From: Euwallacea fornicatus
Taxonomy: Eukaryota > Arthropoda > Insecta > Coleoptera > Curculionidae
DNA length: 64,000 nucleotides
Direction of reading: 5' to 3'
Assembly: GCF_040115645.1 (NCBI RefSeq)
Contig: NC_089546.1
Coordinates: forward strand, 2,453,001 to 2,517,000
Of this stretch, positions 47,981 through 60,995 are shown piece by piece (position 1 is the stretch's first letter; the number at the start of each line of letters is the position of its first letter). The notes beneath the pieces are model-generated. The model ran no database searches, was not told the origin of the DNA, and saw only the letters and a program-made list of their open reading frames with translations. A program made the translations under genes and the position numbers.

Positions 47981-48790
47981 TATACAGGGTTGCTCGTTAG
48001 TGCGTCAAAGTGCGATATCTCAGTAAATATAAGTTTTGGAAGGAAATTTGTCGTAGTAAAGTTTTTGGGGAATAAAAGGCACATATTTTTAAATTATTTT
48101 CAAATGTACAGGGTCTGTCATAAAAGTGTGGTAGTACCAAATTATGTTTTTTTAAATGAAACCCCCCAATTTTTTCGCCATTTTCGAATTTATCGTCAAA
48201 TTTTAAGGCTAGTTTATGAAATAGGTCTTATATATATATAAAAAATTTACTATTTTCGAGTTATTTGTGAAAATTCGAAAATTTTGATAGCTGCAAGGTC
48301 TCACGGAAATCAATGCTGTTTCCTAACCGTTGCGAATTTTGGAATCGATCTTATGAGGCTCGAAGGCGACATAATAAGCTACGTTTTGACATGTTTTAGT
48401 TTAAAAAGAGTTTTCCATAACCCTCGAAATAGGCCTCCGAAGTTGTAAGACTTCAATCCTCAATAACTTGCTTATTTCAAATAGAATGCCCTACTTTTCT
48501 CGATTGCATCGTGTTCAGAATCCAAAAACCTACAACTTTTGTTAATATTACCCTATCCCTAAATCCAACCGTTTCTGAGCTGCCGAAAATTGCCCCTTTT
48601 TTACATCTAAATTTATATTTGAAAAGTCGCATCGGTTACGTCACCATACGCAAATTTTACGCGATGTCCGGTGACGTCCAGTGTCATTTTGACGTTTTCC
48701 ATGAGTTTATATTAATTATATTAATTTTATGTATTTTTTATAAGTATTTTATAAGTACTAATACTTTATACTATATGATACCATATGGCT
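47981..48790 (+). mobile_element. Single terminal arm of a long-TIR element
   Basis: It starts TATACAGGGTTGCTCG and repeats the motif as TACAGGGTCTGTCATAA at 48107, 124 bp inside. The following text (non-coding, with CGAAAATTTTGATAGCTGC and similar) has the style of the long terminal arms seen elsewhere in the window. No matching right end is present, so it is a truncated or solo arm. The frames at 47969-48241 and 48511-48792 lie in it and are not genes. The right border is arbitrary. Confidence 0.5.
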
Positions 48791-49700
48791 GATACCAAGG
48801 GCATAGAACCAAGGGCCACTTTTGGAACAAGCATTAAATTAAAAATTACAATTATGTGCTATGAAATATTTGATATGCCACTGGAGATTTTGAAAGTTTA
48901 ATGCATTTAAGGTACATTACTGTTTAATGGCCAAATTGGTAACCTTGATATAGTTAAAATCTAGGGCGCAAAGTTAGGGACGAAAAACCCTGACAGGAAC
49001 TTCAAATATTCTTGAACGTAGTGAAGGCCACTGGAATATTTCACATTTTAGTAAAATCTAAACATAGTACTCTTTTAACATCCAGGTCGCATTTTGATTT
49101 GGGTTTAATGTGGACTGTCCATTTAGAGAAAAAATACATTATTGGGATAAATATTTATAAGTAAACATTTCAGCTAGGAACTCATAATTATTGCCGACGT
49201 GAATGAAATTTAAATATTTTCAACACAAATGTTTTCTTGTCATTGCGAATTCTAAATTTATAACATTTTTGGAGGATATCCAGTTTTCTAACGCAGTTAC
49301 ACGTTTGATTGTAATAAGACATTTTCGGTCAGTTTCAATAATTGTTTCCAACATATGTAGGTATTTTGTTCCGCGTCTGAGTTTTAACGGTAACTGTAAA
49401 TTTAGTTTCAAGAAATAATATTATCATTAATGGAGTAACGGTTCTCGAGACTCCGGATCAAATTTTAGTCCACATTTTCCCCTTTGAATCTGTTTTTGCT
49501 TCGTATTCATTTCTATAATTGCAGAGAGAATTTACGGCTTTTGAACTATAAAAAAATGTAACGTAGCTAGTTTTAAAATCTGAATTTTAAACTGCACTTG
49601 CTCTCTAAATTTATACTTATTACGTCACTTAATTTGCAATAGGTATTGTTCAAAATTCGTTAGAAGTCGAAGTAGAAGTTCGGGTATCGAGAGACATCGG
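48791..49700. other. Spacer, no gene recognised
   Basis: AT-rich DNA. Opposed frames at 49203-49418 overlap almost completely, which argues against coding. Confidence 0.35.
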
Positions 49701-50600
49701 TCAGATAGAATTTTTATAAACATTTACAATATTTTTCACCAGATTCTCAAATTTAATTTTCATCCAATTCTTTTATGAGTTTTTAAATTTATGCTTCAAT
49801 GTTATTAAATTTCCATTTTACGTTTATTAAAATTCAGGTGTCGCTAATCAAAGTCGGGTGATTTCGATACTAAGAAATCTATAGCGTATATAATCTTGGG
49901 ACACAATTATGATTTTTATATTACATTTTCAACCCCAATTTCCCTCCCATTTTTATCTTTTAAATTTAAGCTTCTTATTTCATTAAATTTCCACAGGATA
50001 TTACTGTTGTTTAAATTTTTTTTTAATACTACATTTTCATTTTAAGTTTGAATCCCATATTTTTGTCTTTTTGAATTTAAACTAGGTGCGCCATTTATTA
50101 ATTGAAAACGGTACCTTTTAAGTCTCAGAAATCGTAGAAAGATATTGGAGACTTTCGACTTTAACAAATCGATGGGGTGGCAAATTTTTCTAATGTAATT
50201 ATAATTGTCTAACACTCGAGTTCAAATTGCATCCCATTGCTTTTTTGTCTTGTAAAATATGAACTCGGTGCGCTGTTTAGTTTTCACAAGATATCCATTA
50301 AATTTCCTAAATGATAGTCAAAATTTTGATTTTTTTAATTATATAAAATTAGGGCTTTAATTAACCCTGCAAGTAAACTGTGATTTACTTAAAAATGGAT
50401 TTAATTTTACATTTTTTTTCAATCAAAGGTACCTACCTATATAATTATGATTCATTTTGAATTTATTAATTCTCAAATACGTCAAATTTTATACTGTTTT
50501 TAAATTTATTATCCTCAAAGTGCGTTTTTTAATTTATCATTTCAATACTCATCTGTACCATTTTAGATATTTAGAGTCGATTTGTAGACGGTGCTTGGCA
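49700..50600. repeat. Degenerate tandem-repeat block
   Basis: Units of roughly 110-180 bp share an order of motifs: ACATTTTCA, an ATCCCAT or CCCAATT string, TTTTTGTCTTTT or TTTTATCTTTT, AAATTTAA, GCTT or GGTGCGC, then ATTAAATTTCCA or a similar string and a following GATAT. Best units start near 49735, 49915, 50025 and 50195. The two central ones share CTAGGTGCGCCATTTATT / CTCGGTGCGCTGTTTAGT. Divergence is high. Confidence 0.5.
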
Positions 50601-52249
50601 CCTTGCTTGATTTTAGTCTGTAAACTTCCTCCTTCCAATTGAACTTTACTCATTTCCTGGGCTGACACAAACAAACCCGTTTTCTATGAAACAAAAGCAG
50701 TGTTTAACTGCAAATCTAAAACTTGAAGTAAGTAAAACAATAAAAATGAAAGTAACAAATATTAATTCAAACAAGTCTGAAACAATAGGGGCTGCTGCAG
50801 GGAGTTTATGGTAATTCGAGATTTGAATATTTTTGTATAATTTTGCTTAATAAAGTTTGGTGGCGTAAAGGCAGCTTACTCAACCGGGCTTTAATTGCTT
50901 TTAAAACTGTTCACTGATTACTTTCTGTTTCATTTGAGATTTTCAACCTACAGGAATTTATACCGCATTTTTTGAAATTATTTCAGCATTTAGTCAAGTA
51001 TGAGTTTTTTCTATGGCACAAAACAAAAATTTAAGGTACAAAAAATTTAAACAATATAACTTTCGAACATGAAAAACTAACTGTTCTCCTAACAAATCTT
51101 TTCATTACAATAATTCGTCTCTTGTAATACTGATTCAATACACTTAGTCAACCCCATTCTTTTCAATACATGTATATACATTTACAACCCCATTTTGCTG
51201 TATTTCATACTTTCTAAATTAAAAACACGTTTCAAATTTATGGAATCATTTATTTCTCCTTTATTTTACTTATTTCAATATTCTACGAGATTTGTATTTG
51301 GACAGAGACAAACGCACTTTACTGAAACTTGAGATGAAGTTGTGTTACGTTTAGGGCACAAATTATTTTGCAAACTTTGTAACTCCATTAAATTCAAGTT
51401 ATATAGATTACAAGGGGATGAAAGGGTTGGAGCTACGGCACTCATATTGAGTCTTTGTGCCTCTGGTTCTGGTATGTTAATCTTGTTTGCTTACTAAGGA
51501 AATTTCAAGTGGGCTATAAGCCAAAGAAAAGTAATTATACCATTATTGAGTAAGTTCAATTAGATATAGCCACCCTCATCGTATCTATTATAATATCCAG
51601 CCATATCCAGATACCAGCAACAAGTAAATCTACCAAAACCAATAAAATGTTCCCTTATCTTGGGCTTGTCCCTAACAGACCTCGTCTGGTCAATATTCTC
51701 CACCACTGAGCTTTATTCCAATTTTACAGAATGGACACCCCGTTGAGCCAAAACCCTGAAACAATTCGTCAGCCCTGCTGAATACGGACCATTTTATTAC
51801 CAACTTTAATACACTGCAAGTCATTAAAGTTGGAAATGCAGTTTGTTTGTTGCTTAGTAGACGATGCAGCAACTTATGTAACAGAATAGTTCATGTTGCA
51901 AATTTACGTTGTTACCATAATGACGAGAACTTGCCCTAGTTTGAGTGGTGTATAGAGTTACAACAGGGAGAAATTGATGGTGTTCATTGTCCAGGTGGAG
52001 GTTCTTTTTTTTGGAGTTTAACGACACTTGGCACTCAAAATGTTGCAGTCATTGGCATCAAGTGTAAGGTAAAATTTTGTTTACAAACAGATGTTCTCGC
52101 CGTGATCAAGTGAAAAATTTTCATGATATAATTTAACTTTTCTAATCTACACTTCTTCTTTGTTTTAATAAAGGTTTTTTTTTAAGGGTTGGTTTACAAT
52201 ATGGTTACTTATGTCTAGCACTCATCAGACATTCTCTAAGTCGCCTAAC
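50601..52249. other. Spacer, no gene recognised
   Basis: Mixed AT-rich and moderately GC-richer DNA. The minus-strand frame 51690-51872 has no recognised domain. No transposon ends were seen. Confidence 0.35.
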
Positions 52250-52847
52250 TATACAATATGGTAACTTTAACTGGAATAAATTCTATATCTACATGGCATT
52301 TGATTTTTAACAAAATTACTTAAACATGTTAATTTTTATTTTATCCGATACACTTTTTGATAGTATTCTGATGCTACAGTTGTCAACCCTTTAGCTAGGG
52401 TACCAGTTATCTTTAAAAGTTTAAATGGAAAAGTAGTTCAAGTAATACATCATTTTAAAGATCTTTTCAGCCTCACTTTATCTGATATTTTACTTTTTAT
52501 CATAGAGCAAAATAATACTGAAGAAAAAACAAAGTTTTAAACAATTAAATTATTATTTTCTGTAACTTAGCAACTGTTAAAAGTATTTACCGTTGACATC
52601 TTGACTCAGCCCCAAACGGTGATAAAGCTCATAGCTCACATTTTCTAAAGTATTTGGACTGGTTTGCCTAGTTTCTTATCTTATACACTCTTTGAGTTGA
52701 CGATAACATGTGATTTCATATTGTAAACTTTCGATTTCAGGTATTCCCGTAAAAAGAAATCGAGAGGAGTGAAATCGGGAGATCTCGGCGGCCATTCTAT
52801 TGAGTCTCTTCTTATAATCTATCGATTTAGAAAAGTTTCATATAGGT
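52250..52847 (-). mobile_element. Second copy of the 13-kb mariner-like family, truncated
   Basis: The left terminal repeat (52250-52545) begins TATACAATATGGTAAC. It matches the inverted right terminal repeat of the copy at 14245-14515. It is followed directly by the 3' part of the transposase gene (52563-52847). Similarity to the first copy ends at ATTTCATATA (about 52847), after which unrelated DNA follows, so most of the element is missing. Confidence 0.78.
52563..52847 (-). pseudogene. Mariner-like transposase, C-terminal scrap
   Basis: The minus-strand sequence matches 12979-13260 closely at the nucleotide level: TAAAAAGAAATCGAGAGGAG and GTGAAATC.GGAGAT are nearly identical, and TTAGCAACTGTT is shared near the stop. 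It therefore encodes the last catalytic motif region (SPD.TPLDFFL type) and the C-terminus. The codons corresponding to the stop of the first copy are altered and an internal stop is present. No N-terminal part exists here. Confidence 0.75.
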
Positions 52848-52972
52848 TTTTCATCTTACATTTCTTTCATCCTTTCTTACAGTTTTCTCTTCATCAACAT
52901 GGTACTCTATGGAATGTTTTACTGACAATAATGGTGTTTCCAATTGTTACAAATACTAGACTTATACATTCA

Positions 52973-53430
52973 TATACAGGGTGTCCTCGAATTACGTGGC
53001 CAAAATAATACCGCAGATTGTTTGAGTGAAAATAAGTCGATTTAACTAAACTTCCCTCAGTCCAAAAGTTGATAATTATGGAGCTACAGGGTGTTAAAGT
53101 TGAAAAAAAAATCACATTTTCTTTAATATCTTTCAATTTCTTTGAGTTAATTTCACGAAATTTCATATTTGAGGGTGTTTTAGGATACGAAATTCAAATT
53201 TATTAACGATTTAGTTGTTTCTTCTAGGGGGCGCCACAAGCGACCATTAGGATACATTTAAATCTCTGTAACTTTTTCGTGCCACGGTGTATATTATTTT
53301 GGTATTTAAAAACCTTTTTCCCTACCTTTTATACTTAGAAAAGGTATACTTTATTGACGTCGCTAGAAGCAACGGTTTTGGAGAAAAATGCATCTAAGCC
53401 TGATTTAGATTAGATAAAACATTATTTACC
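52973..53430 (+). mobile_element. Single terminal arm of another long-TIR element
   Basis: It starts TATACAGGGTGTCCTCG, with an inner copy TACAGGGTGTTAAAGT at 53085, 110 bp further in. It continues with GGGGGCGCCACAAGCGACC and TTTTCGTGCCACGGTGTATA, then CTTTATTGACGTCGCTAG. No inverse copy lies in the window. The style matches terminal arms of mariner-like elements; the right border is estimated. The opposed frames 52769-53008 and 52894-53166 run across its start and are not genes. Confidence 0.55.
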
Positions 53431-55690
53431 AAACCGGCATCAAAAAACTTTCTTGTTTCACCGAAAAACAAAAATAGCTTATAATCAGCAGTAAAGTTTA
53501 AATATTTAAGAATTCACAAGAGATGTTTAAAGTGTTCATCTGAAGTACAATCATGAAACTGTTCAAAATAACCTACCTTAAAAAATACATATGTATACGA
53601 GAGCTTTAGTCCCATCACTAATCACATTAACTTACACAATATTTCGTTATGAGATTACTTTGTGTACTCATTTACCTCAACATCTGCGATTAAATTTAAA
53701 GTCTTTCTATCAAGCGTTCTAAATGTTTAACAAGTTCCAACATAATTTTCTTTACGTTATAGATAGTTGAAGTTTATTCGAGTGAAACTATTTTATTTTG
53801 TATACCATTTTTATAGCAAGAAAGTTATAATCCTTGCTTTAACCATTGTTTGCTTTTAAAAGTTTTACTTTATTTTAATTTTAAGATACTTAAAAACGTT
53901 TTATCATTATGAGCAAATCAAATAATATTATCCATATTCACAAAACAACTATTCATAACAACATAGGGGTACTATAGTTAAAAACTATAAGAACAGTAAT
54001 CTAATTATTAAATATTGTAGTAATTTCCATAGAACTTAAATGAGAAGATCTACCAGGTTAAAAAAGATTTGGATGTCTGGGAGTTAGTTTCCATTGAAAA
54101 TATTTTGAAGATATTTTCTAACTGTTAACGTACTGTGGCATCCCGCACCGTCTTATTGAAACGAAATTTGCTGACATCCTTATAAGGGTTACATATTATT
54201 CTGATCAATACATATTAAACTTGACGATTAAAAAACAATTAAATCTTTGGACAGAGAGAGTTGCTATATTGAAGCATTAGCAGGATGACTTATAACTGAA
54301 ATAATTTTACATATTTACACAAATTACTAAATCTTTGTTTTTCCTTATTAGAAAAAAATATTAGTACGCATTAATTATCTATTTAAATTGCGCAATTAGT
54401 ATAAAAACATATTAAAGGACGAAAAGGTATCATGTTTTCAATAAACAAGATATAAATGTGCGGTACTGAAATTAATAATAATAAATTTTTCTTTAGCAAA
54501 ATTGGTATTTTTAGGAAAACTGGTCTACGACTCTAAAAATGTGATCTCTAATTATTTTGTTTTAGGTTTAAGATCATGCAGAACTTTTTATGGAGAATAA
54601 CTTTTGTCGTATAATTAATAATAATAAAGTTTCTAATATGATTACAACTTAAGTAGACACACTGTAATGTATTATTCTTCTTAGTTGGGCTCCGTGTTGT
54701 GATTAGTCATGTCCGTAATATGCCATCACTAGGCATATCTTTATCTTTATTCACAAAAAACATGGGAATATTTAAAATACCTAATTCATTTCGTAGCAAT
54801 ACAAAAATCTGTAAGGCGGCATATACCTTCTCCAATTGGCAGCAATAAGAAGCAATCCGACTCTGAATCTTCAAATCCTAAACCGAGGTTTTTCAATTTT
54901 GTAAATATTCTCTCGCATCTAGTAAAATAGTCTTGAATTGGAAATGTTCTCGAGACACTTTATTATTAAATTTAATGTTAGCTAACTCCTTTAACAGATA
55001 AAATTTCGAACACGACCTTTTTTTGCTAAAAATTTCCTCCAGTATCTCCATTATATTATAAATAATTTCAAGATCGTTTGTATACTCGAAATGTCATACT
55101 TTCCCTAATTGTTACACCAGATTTGTTTTTTTTTTCAATTATGGATAATCTCTGTAAGCTGCGGATACTCTCTTTAATATACCACTCAAGTCTATAGCGT
55201 TTATCAGAAAACTGTCCCTACATTTCAAGTTCCATTAAATGGACTTGCTATAAGCTTCTTAAAGTAACAGGCCATTATTTCACTTTAACTATTTGCACTT
55301 TTTAAAGTTTCCCAAAGCATCATTCATTAACAACATCTTGTAATTTCGTCACCACCTAACCTTGATCCATAACCAAGATAAATAACTGATTATGAAAGTA
55401 AAAAAGTCGCTTTTAATTTACCAATATATTAAATTATCAGATTCTTTCATTTTTTTGAACAACCGAAGAGAAGAGAAGCACAAAATCAATCAACTTCTTT
55501 CTATCTCTTTCTTCCTTCACCGCTCGTCATATATCTCTGCATCGCGATTCTAATAAAAAGATCTTTCTGGCTCACTCTCGAGATGACAGATTTATTAGGT
55601 TTAAATGTCTCTGAATATTCCTTCAAGTCTTCATTAATGTTAACATATAAATTTTAGAAATTTCCTCTAAAGCGTACCAAAATTTACCAT
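53431..55690. other. Spacer, no gene recognised
   Basis: AT-rich DNA without recognisable coding sequence. A short conserved-looking phrase at about 54130-54190 (GGCATCCCGCACCGTC, then GAAACGAAATTTGC) could be a transposon scrap, but I cannot place it. Confidence 0.35.
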
Positions 55691-55701
55691 TCGTCATTTC
55701 A

Positions 55702-55930
55702 TCATATCCAGGTTAATATGGCTAAGAATTTCATCCAAAAATAACCCAATAACTTAATAAATAATAAAAAAGAAAGTTGCTTTTCCAACGTCGACTGTAC
55801 AATGCTATAGAACCAGATTCCAATGGGTGCGCCCAAGAGTTCCAACCGAGGAATGGTCATCTTCTTCAGAGGCGCAACTATCAAATTTTCAGTCAGCAAG
55901 TTAGTTCCATGTAGTTTAACTTAGTTCGAG
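55702..55930 (-). pseudogene. BEL/Pao-type pol fragment (RNase H region)
   Basis: The minus-strand frame reads LIVAPLKKMTIPRLELLGAP and then YFW..FLAILTWI. It matches the start of the RNase H region in BEL/Pao retrotransposon polyproteins, where RVAPLK.LTIPRLEL is followed by a FWTDS..VL.WI motif. The TD of that motif is replaced here (MK), so a catalytic aspartate appears lost. Only about 65 residues are present. Neither RT, integrase nor LTRs of this element are recognisable nearby, and the downstream part breaks down at about 55690. It is a dead scrap. Confidence 0.7.
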
Positions 55931-55944
55931 TTAATTCGTACTAT

Positions 55945-56660
55945 AACATGTAAGCTAGGCCAGCTTAATAGGGTATTGCCGACGATAGATTTCGACAGAC
56001 AAATACGCTGCGAGGTAATCCATTTAACCATTCTCTATGCCGCTCCCATTTAGGAAAGTATAGTGATGATTAAGAAATAGGTGCAGATGCTCTGAAGCGT
56101 CCAAATGAAAACCCTAAGGTGGATCACCTATATGTATCTCACGATATTCCCAGAGGGAATCCAGATCTTGGCAGGAACTCCACTAGACGATCTCCTCCTG
56201 GAGAAGCCCACCATGCTTAGTGCTCTCCTTCGAATCACGGAGGTAGACAGACAAATCATCATTCAAAAGTGGGAAATATAATGGATACGACTGGTGGACA
56301 AGGGACAGTGGAACAAGCGACTAATTCCTGAGCTAGACCTATTAACTTCATGCAAACACAGACGATTTAATTTTCATTTAACTTAGATGCTTAGTGAACG
56401 GGGTTGCTTCAAGAACTACTCTCACAGAATATGAAAAAGGGGTTGAAATTGCAGGGATTACAGAGTCGTCGATATTGCAGAACGTTGCATTTTCCAATGT
56501 TCTGTTTTTTGAAGACCAGCGAGACGTGCTAAAAAAATGCTTAGACAACCTAACTCCAACATCTTTCATCAACGAGATGTTAGAAGACAAGACAAAATGG
56601 AACCGTTGTCGCAATTTCATTTCTGTGATGGTTAAGGCAAAATGTCAATCACGAGAAACA
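55945..56660 (+). pseudogene. R1-like LINE ORF2, C-terminal relic
   Basis: Read in shifting plus-strand frames, the sequence follows the C-terminal half of an R1-type LINE ORF2. LTILYAAPI (about 56030) corresponds to LLYGAPIW. TLRWITYMYLTI and ILAGTPLDDLLLEK (about 56115-56210) correspond to the YRTVS...LAG.PP..LL segment. GQWNKRLIPELDLL (about 56305) corresponds to GRWT.RLIPDL..W. FNFHLT, LSERGCFKNYSHRI and then NVLFFEDQRDVL and KTKWNRCRNFISVMVKAK (about 56380-56640) give the C-terminal region, where the usual cysteine-histidine motif is decayed. A frameshift near 56430 joins two frames. It is interrupted by stops and not functional. Confidence 0.72.
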
Positions 56661-56819
56661 ATAACACCGGCCCTAGAAGCAACGGACAGCCGAGACCTCA
56701 AGTCTCTCGACACTCATCTCTTATCCCCTAGGGACAGTTCCGGGTCATTACAGGCTACAGGAAAAGGCAACCCAAGGTTTTTGGTGAGCAGGAGACGCGG
56801 CAAATCCCACAATATATGA
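56394..56819 (+). other. Open frame covering the LINE relic's C-terminus
   Basis: This 141-codon frame looks like a gene but is the last third of the R1-like ORF2 relic read after a frameshift. Residues 36-85 (NVLFFEDQRDVL...VMVKAK) are LINE protein, and the residues after about 90 continue past the expected end into probable 3' untranslated sequence. I do not regard its ATG as a real start. Confidence 0.6.
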
Positions 56820-59800
56820 TCACCAGTTTTTCGAAGATTTCACTTGAGATAAAAAAAAGGCTTCCACTATATACAAACGTCCTAACAGTTTAAGTTCTAA
56901 CAGTTACTTATTACGTTATCACTCCTGCGTCGCGGCCATGTTGGTATGCTTTTTAAGCTCCGCTTACCTCAAAACTTACCTAAAAATATGACCGAAACGT
57001 TAAAAACAAATAAGAGTGCTTAGAGAGCCTTACTAGAATGAAGCAACTTACATTTAGAATACTAATGGCCACTTACTTACCATGTAAAACGAGTTTCTAT
57101 ATGCTACTAATTAGGTACTGATATCTCTTAAGCCCTTTGTCTACTTAAATTGATGGATAGTTCTAAAATTTTCACCAGATTTACAATTTCAATCGAAGCG
57201 CAACCGATGCTCCTCTTATTAAAGCTAACCTATTGTTCCTTCAATGAACTAAGACTTTCTAATTTTGATGTCCAATTCCAGAAATTATTCAAAATCTGGC
57301 ATAATTTCATTATTTCACAGGGCAATCGATTAGATCTAGATCTTGATGTAGAAAATCTAGTTAGTTCTGCTTACACTAGTCTATACTGATATAATAGTTA
57401 TCGCTTCAAGCATTTATTATTATATTTGTTAGTCTAATTTGTTAGTCAAACTATGTTTCTACGCCTCTGCTTGCATTTAAACTCTCTCTCGCAAACTCTT
57501 AAAATGGATTTCGCAAATTCAAATCTTGTTTTGGCAATTCGAATTAACTTAAGCCCAAACGGCGCAATTTCGGAAACTTGAGAACATTGAAATAGTTATA
57601 AACTTAAATTGTTGAACGTCAGTGTTGTTATCAGCCTCATGCAGCTTGCAAATATGCTTTGAATGTTTTAGCAGCAGGATTAGGTTAATTTTGAGGCATC
57701 TTATTTCCCCAAATTCAGCTTTATCAGGCACAATATGTTTGAAACTCATTATGTATATGCATATTAGATGAGGTTATTTAATTTCCAGACAGGCTGTATA
57801 TCGACAATGCACCGCAATTTATAAGGCTTGTTCTGTCGTCAAGCAAATCCTGGCTAGCTGAGCTAAACTAATTGACTTCTTGTGGAGAATATGGTCCGGA
57901 AAATCTTAGCATTCAGGCCAAATCCCTCAAAACAAATGAGTTGTTTCCATTTAGGGACTATACACACGTCGAGAACATTCAAACGGCTGCATTTGGAATT
58001 ACATTTGAGGTAAGTTTACTGATTACTGCTTTGTGTTTGATTGTGTTTAAAAACAATAGCTGGAGAAGTTGAAAATTAAAAACCATTCGTGGCTAGAAAC
58101 AAAACCTTGGCAAAATACCAAGCCCCAATCGTAAAAATAGGGTAAGTAACAACGTTTTTGTCCTACAATTTATCCACTGTGGGGGACACGATGAATGTTT
58201 TATGTAAATCTCAAGGAGTTCTTCGCATATTTTCCTTAATAATTTAATTTATTTAAGTGGCTTCCACTCAGGAAAAATGAAATCTCAGTTTTAGTGCAGA
58301 ATTCAACAGAGGGTAACATTAAAAAGTACGTTTCGAGAATGCACCATTACTTCAAAAGGAATGAGTATAAAATGTTGAAAAAGTAGAAGGAAAATGGGAC
58401 TTCCGTCTTGCCACCAAAGTTTCGGGGCCTTCATAAACTTAAACTTTTAGAAGGTTTCAGTACTCACTTAAAGAATAAGTGCCATTAAGGGTCCTTTAAC
58501 TTAAAGTGCTTTTCGATAGATTATTATAACCCCCCGGAAAAAATGAGTGAAATTATATAGGGAGCAGGTGAAGCTTATTTTCACACCTTAAGAGCTACAG
58601 TTAAATATTTCATAACCGTTTTATCGCTACAAATTCGACACAATATCAGTGAAGTTTGGTAAAAAAGCACTAAGCTGCAGTTAGCGCATGTACCATTATT
58701 AGATGAATTGATGTAATGTGGTATAACGTTTAAGCACTAAAACCGCCATGTTGGAGTATCAAGGCTTTCAACTCGTATTAATCTTAATTACGAAAATTAC
58801 TCCATTTTAGCCAAAAGGCGAAATGGCTTTAACGTATTCCGTCTGAGATGCCATATTGCCGCCAGCGGATGTGCTTATTTTAAATGCTGTCTCTCGGTTA
58901 GCGGATTATTAAGTTAGGGATAGTTTCGCCGGTTTAGAGTGAAGAGGTAGAGAGGCCTGTGAGTGTTGAAGAACACATGATAATCTCATTTTTATTTTAC
59001 CCATAGTGAGAGGAGACTCTGATTCAATATACTTCTTGCTTTGCTCATCTCATCTAGTTTTTAACAGTTTATAGCGTCGGAACTTATCGTATTCGTGAAT
59101 TTTCGAAGTCATCAGATAGTGTCGTCGTTTTTTTAAGATACAGAAACTTCTCTAGGTTTCTTGCTATGTTTGATCAAACTTTTGGAACGATTTTCAGATT
59201 GATTAAAACTGTCACACAATTTTTGAGGTATTACGAAAATGCGCACGCAGTGACTCTCCTTAGATCAGTTACCAGCATTAAAGAAGCTGCAATGAATGCT
59301 AAAAAGGAGCAACGAAAAAAAAATTCATGTTTTTTTTTCTAATCAAATTAAAAATGTCAATGTCAGAACCAAACATGAAAATGTAGAAGGTGTTTCTAAA
59401 AATGTAGGCAATATCCTGGGAATGAAAAGTTTTTCTCAAAAGATTGTACTTATGCTTATAAATTATTTTCCAAAAACTCTACCTTACTAAAACACAGCTC
59501 TTCAAAATTTTGTAAATAAAATTAAATATCTTCCAGTTGACGAAATTTAATTAATTTTTTCCAAGTAATAAATTTATTTTTAACAATTTTGATTATTTTG
59601 GTAACTAGGCAACAACATAAACAAAATGGTGTTTTTCTTTAAACGGTCTAATTTAAATATATCAACCAGAGCATCTTTTTTTTCATAGATACGTCACAAA
59701 TTGAATACACTATACAAAGATTAAAAATTCCAAGACCTTAAAAGTTTAAGGATAAAGAATTTGAAAGTAGCCTTTCCTCTGCCACCTGGAAGATGTAGAA

Positions 59801-60990
59801 AGAAGTGTTCGGTTCTATCTTATTAATCTTCGTATGAGACACGAGTGACCTAAAATTTATTCAATTTCATCAGTTAGAGGAATAGTTATTTACAAAATAC
59901 CATTTTCGCTGTTAAATCTTTAATTTTCGTAAGGATAAAATTTTGAAGAACAATTTACAAGCACGAGTGGAATCTTTAGACAGAACAATCCATTGGTGAG
60001 ATATTACCCATATATTTCGAAACACCCTGGATAGTATTGAAGAAAAAAAAATGAAACCGAAACTATATTTCATAAAAGAAATAAGCTATTAGAACTAAAG
60101 ACTGAGGTTCGAAATATGATGCACAACCTTAAAAGTTCATACAAAACGGACAATTTTGTACAAATCGTCAACAACGACAGCGTAAAAATCAAATATAAAG
60201 TTATCCAAAAAATTTTCGACAATCGTAGTTATTTAATATACAAAACCGAGTATTTAGGCCACCTTAGTTTTCGTGAGAGAATGTCAAAATTGAAGTTAGA
60301 ACTAATGAAGTTGCTCTAAGTTAATTATAAGAAAAGAAGGAAGGCGTTGAAGGAATAGTTGAGAAAAGGTCAAAAAACAATAATGCAAAAATATAAAAAG
60401 TGATACAAAAGAGGACAAGGAGACGCAATGATCATCATCGACTAGCGCTTCTTTACATCGGACGTCAGAAACTATTATCAGACTTTCCAGTTAAAAACCT
60501 TATCTAGAATTTTGCATTACCATTCTTTCACAAATGTGTGATTACAAGTTATGTATCTACGGTATTTAAAAATCGATCTGTTTTTAGTTAAAAAAAAAAA
60601 CAAAAAATAAGGCTAGCATCACATGAAAGAATCAATGATGAAATAAAAAAAAAGATTAGGTGAAGGACAAGAAGGAGAATGGAGAGATTCAAGATTAAAT
60701 AAATAACTAAGTATACAAAGCAAAAAACGAATATGATAAAGAAAAATTCCAAATCACATTGAAAAAAACGGTAAAACAATCAGAACACAAGTTATATATA
60801 AACAAAGGGAAAGCATAGAAGTTTGGCATTAAAGCAAAAAACAATTGGAAAAATTGTAAAAAAATAAAACTTAGAAAAATGAAAAAAACTGAAGAACGCG
60901 GTTAAAGAATAGGATGAGTGAACAGCATAGCAAAAAGAAACGCAGAACGCCTTAGCTTCATCTGAAACGACATGAAAATGCGTTGAAACA
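56820..60990. other. Spacer, no gene recognised
   Basis: AT-rich with GC-richer patches at 58.4-59.0 kb. GAAACACCCTGGATA at about 60018-60032, read inverted as TATCCAGGGTGTTTCG, is a probable element terminus without a found partner. From about 60580 the plus strand becomes strongly purine-rich. Frames at 57150-57389, 57872-58072, 59296-59490 and 60116-60319 show no recognised domain. Confidence 0.4.
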
Positions 60991-60995
60991 AATGT
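60991..60995. repeat. Target-site duplication of the solo LTR, left
   Basis: AATGT immediately precedes the TG of the LTR and is repeated directly after its CA at 61640-61644. Confidence 0.75.
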
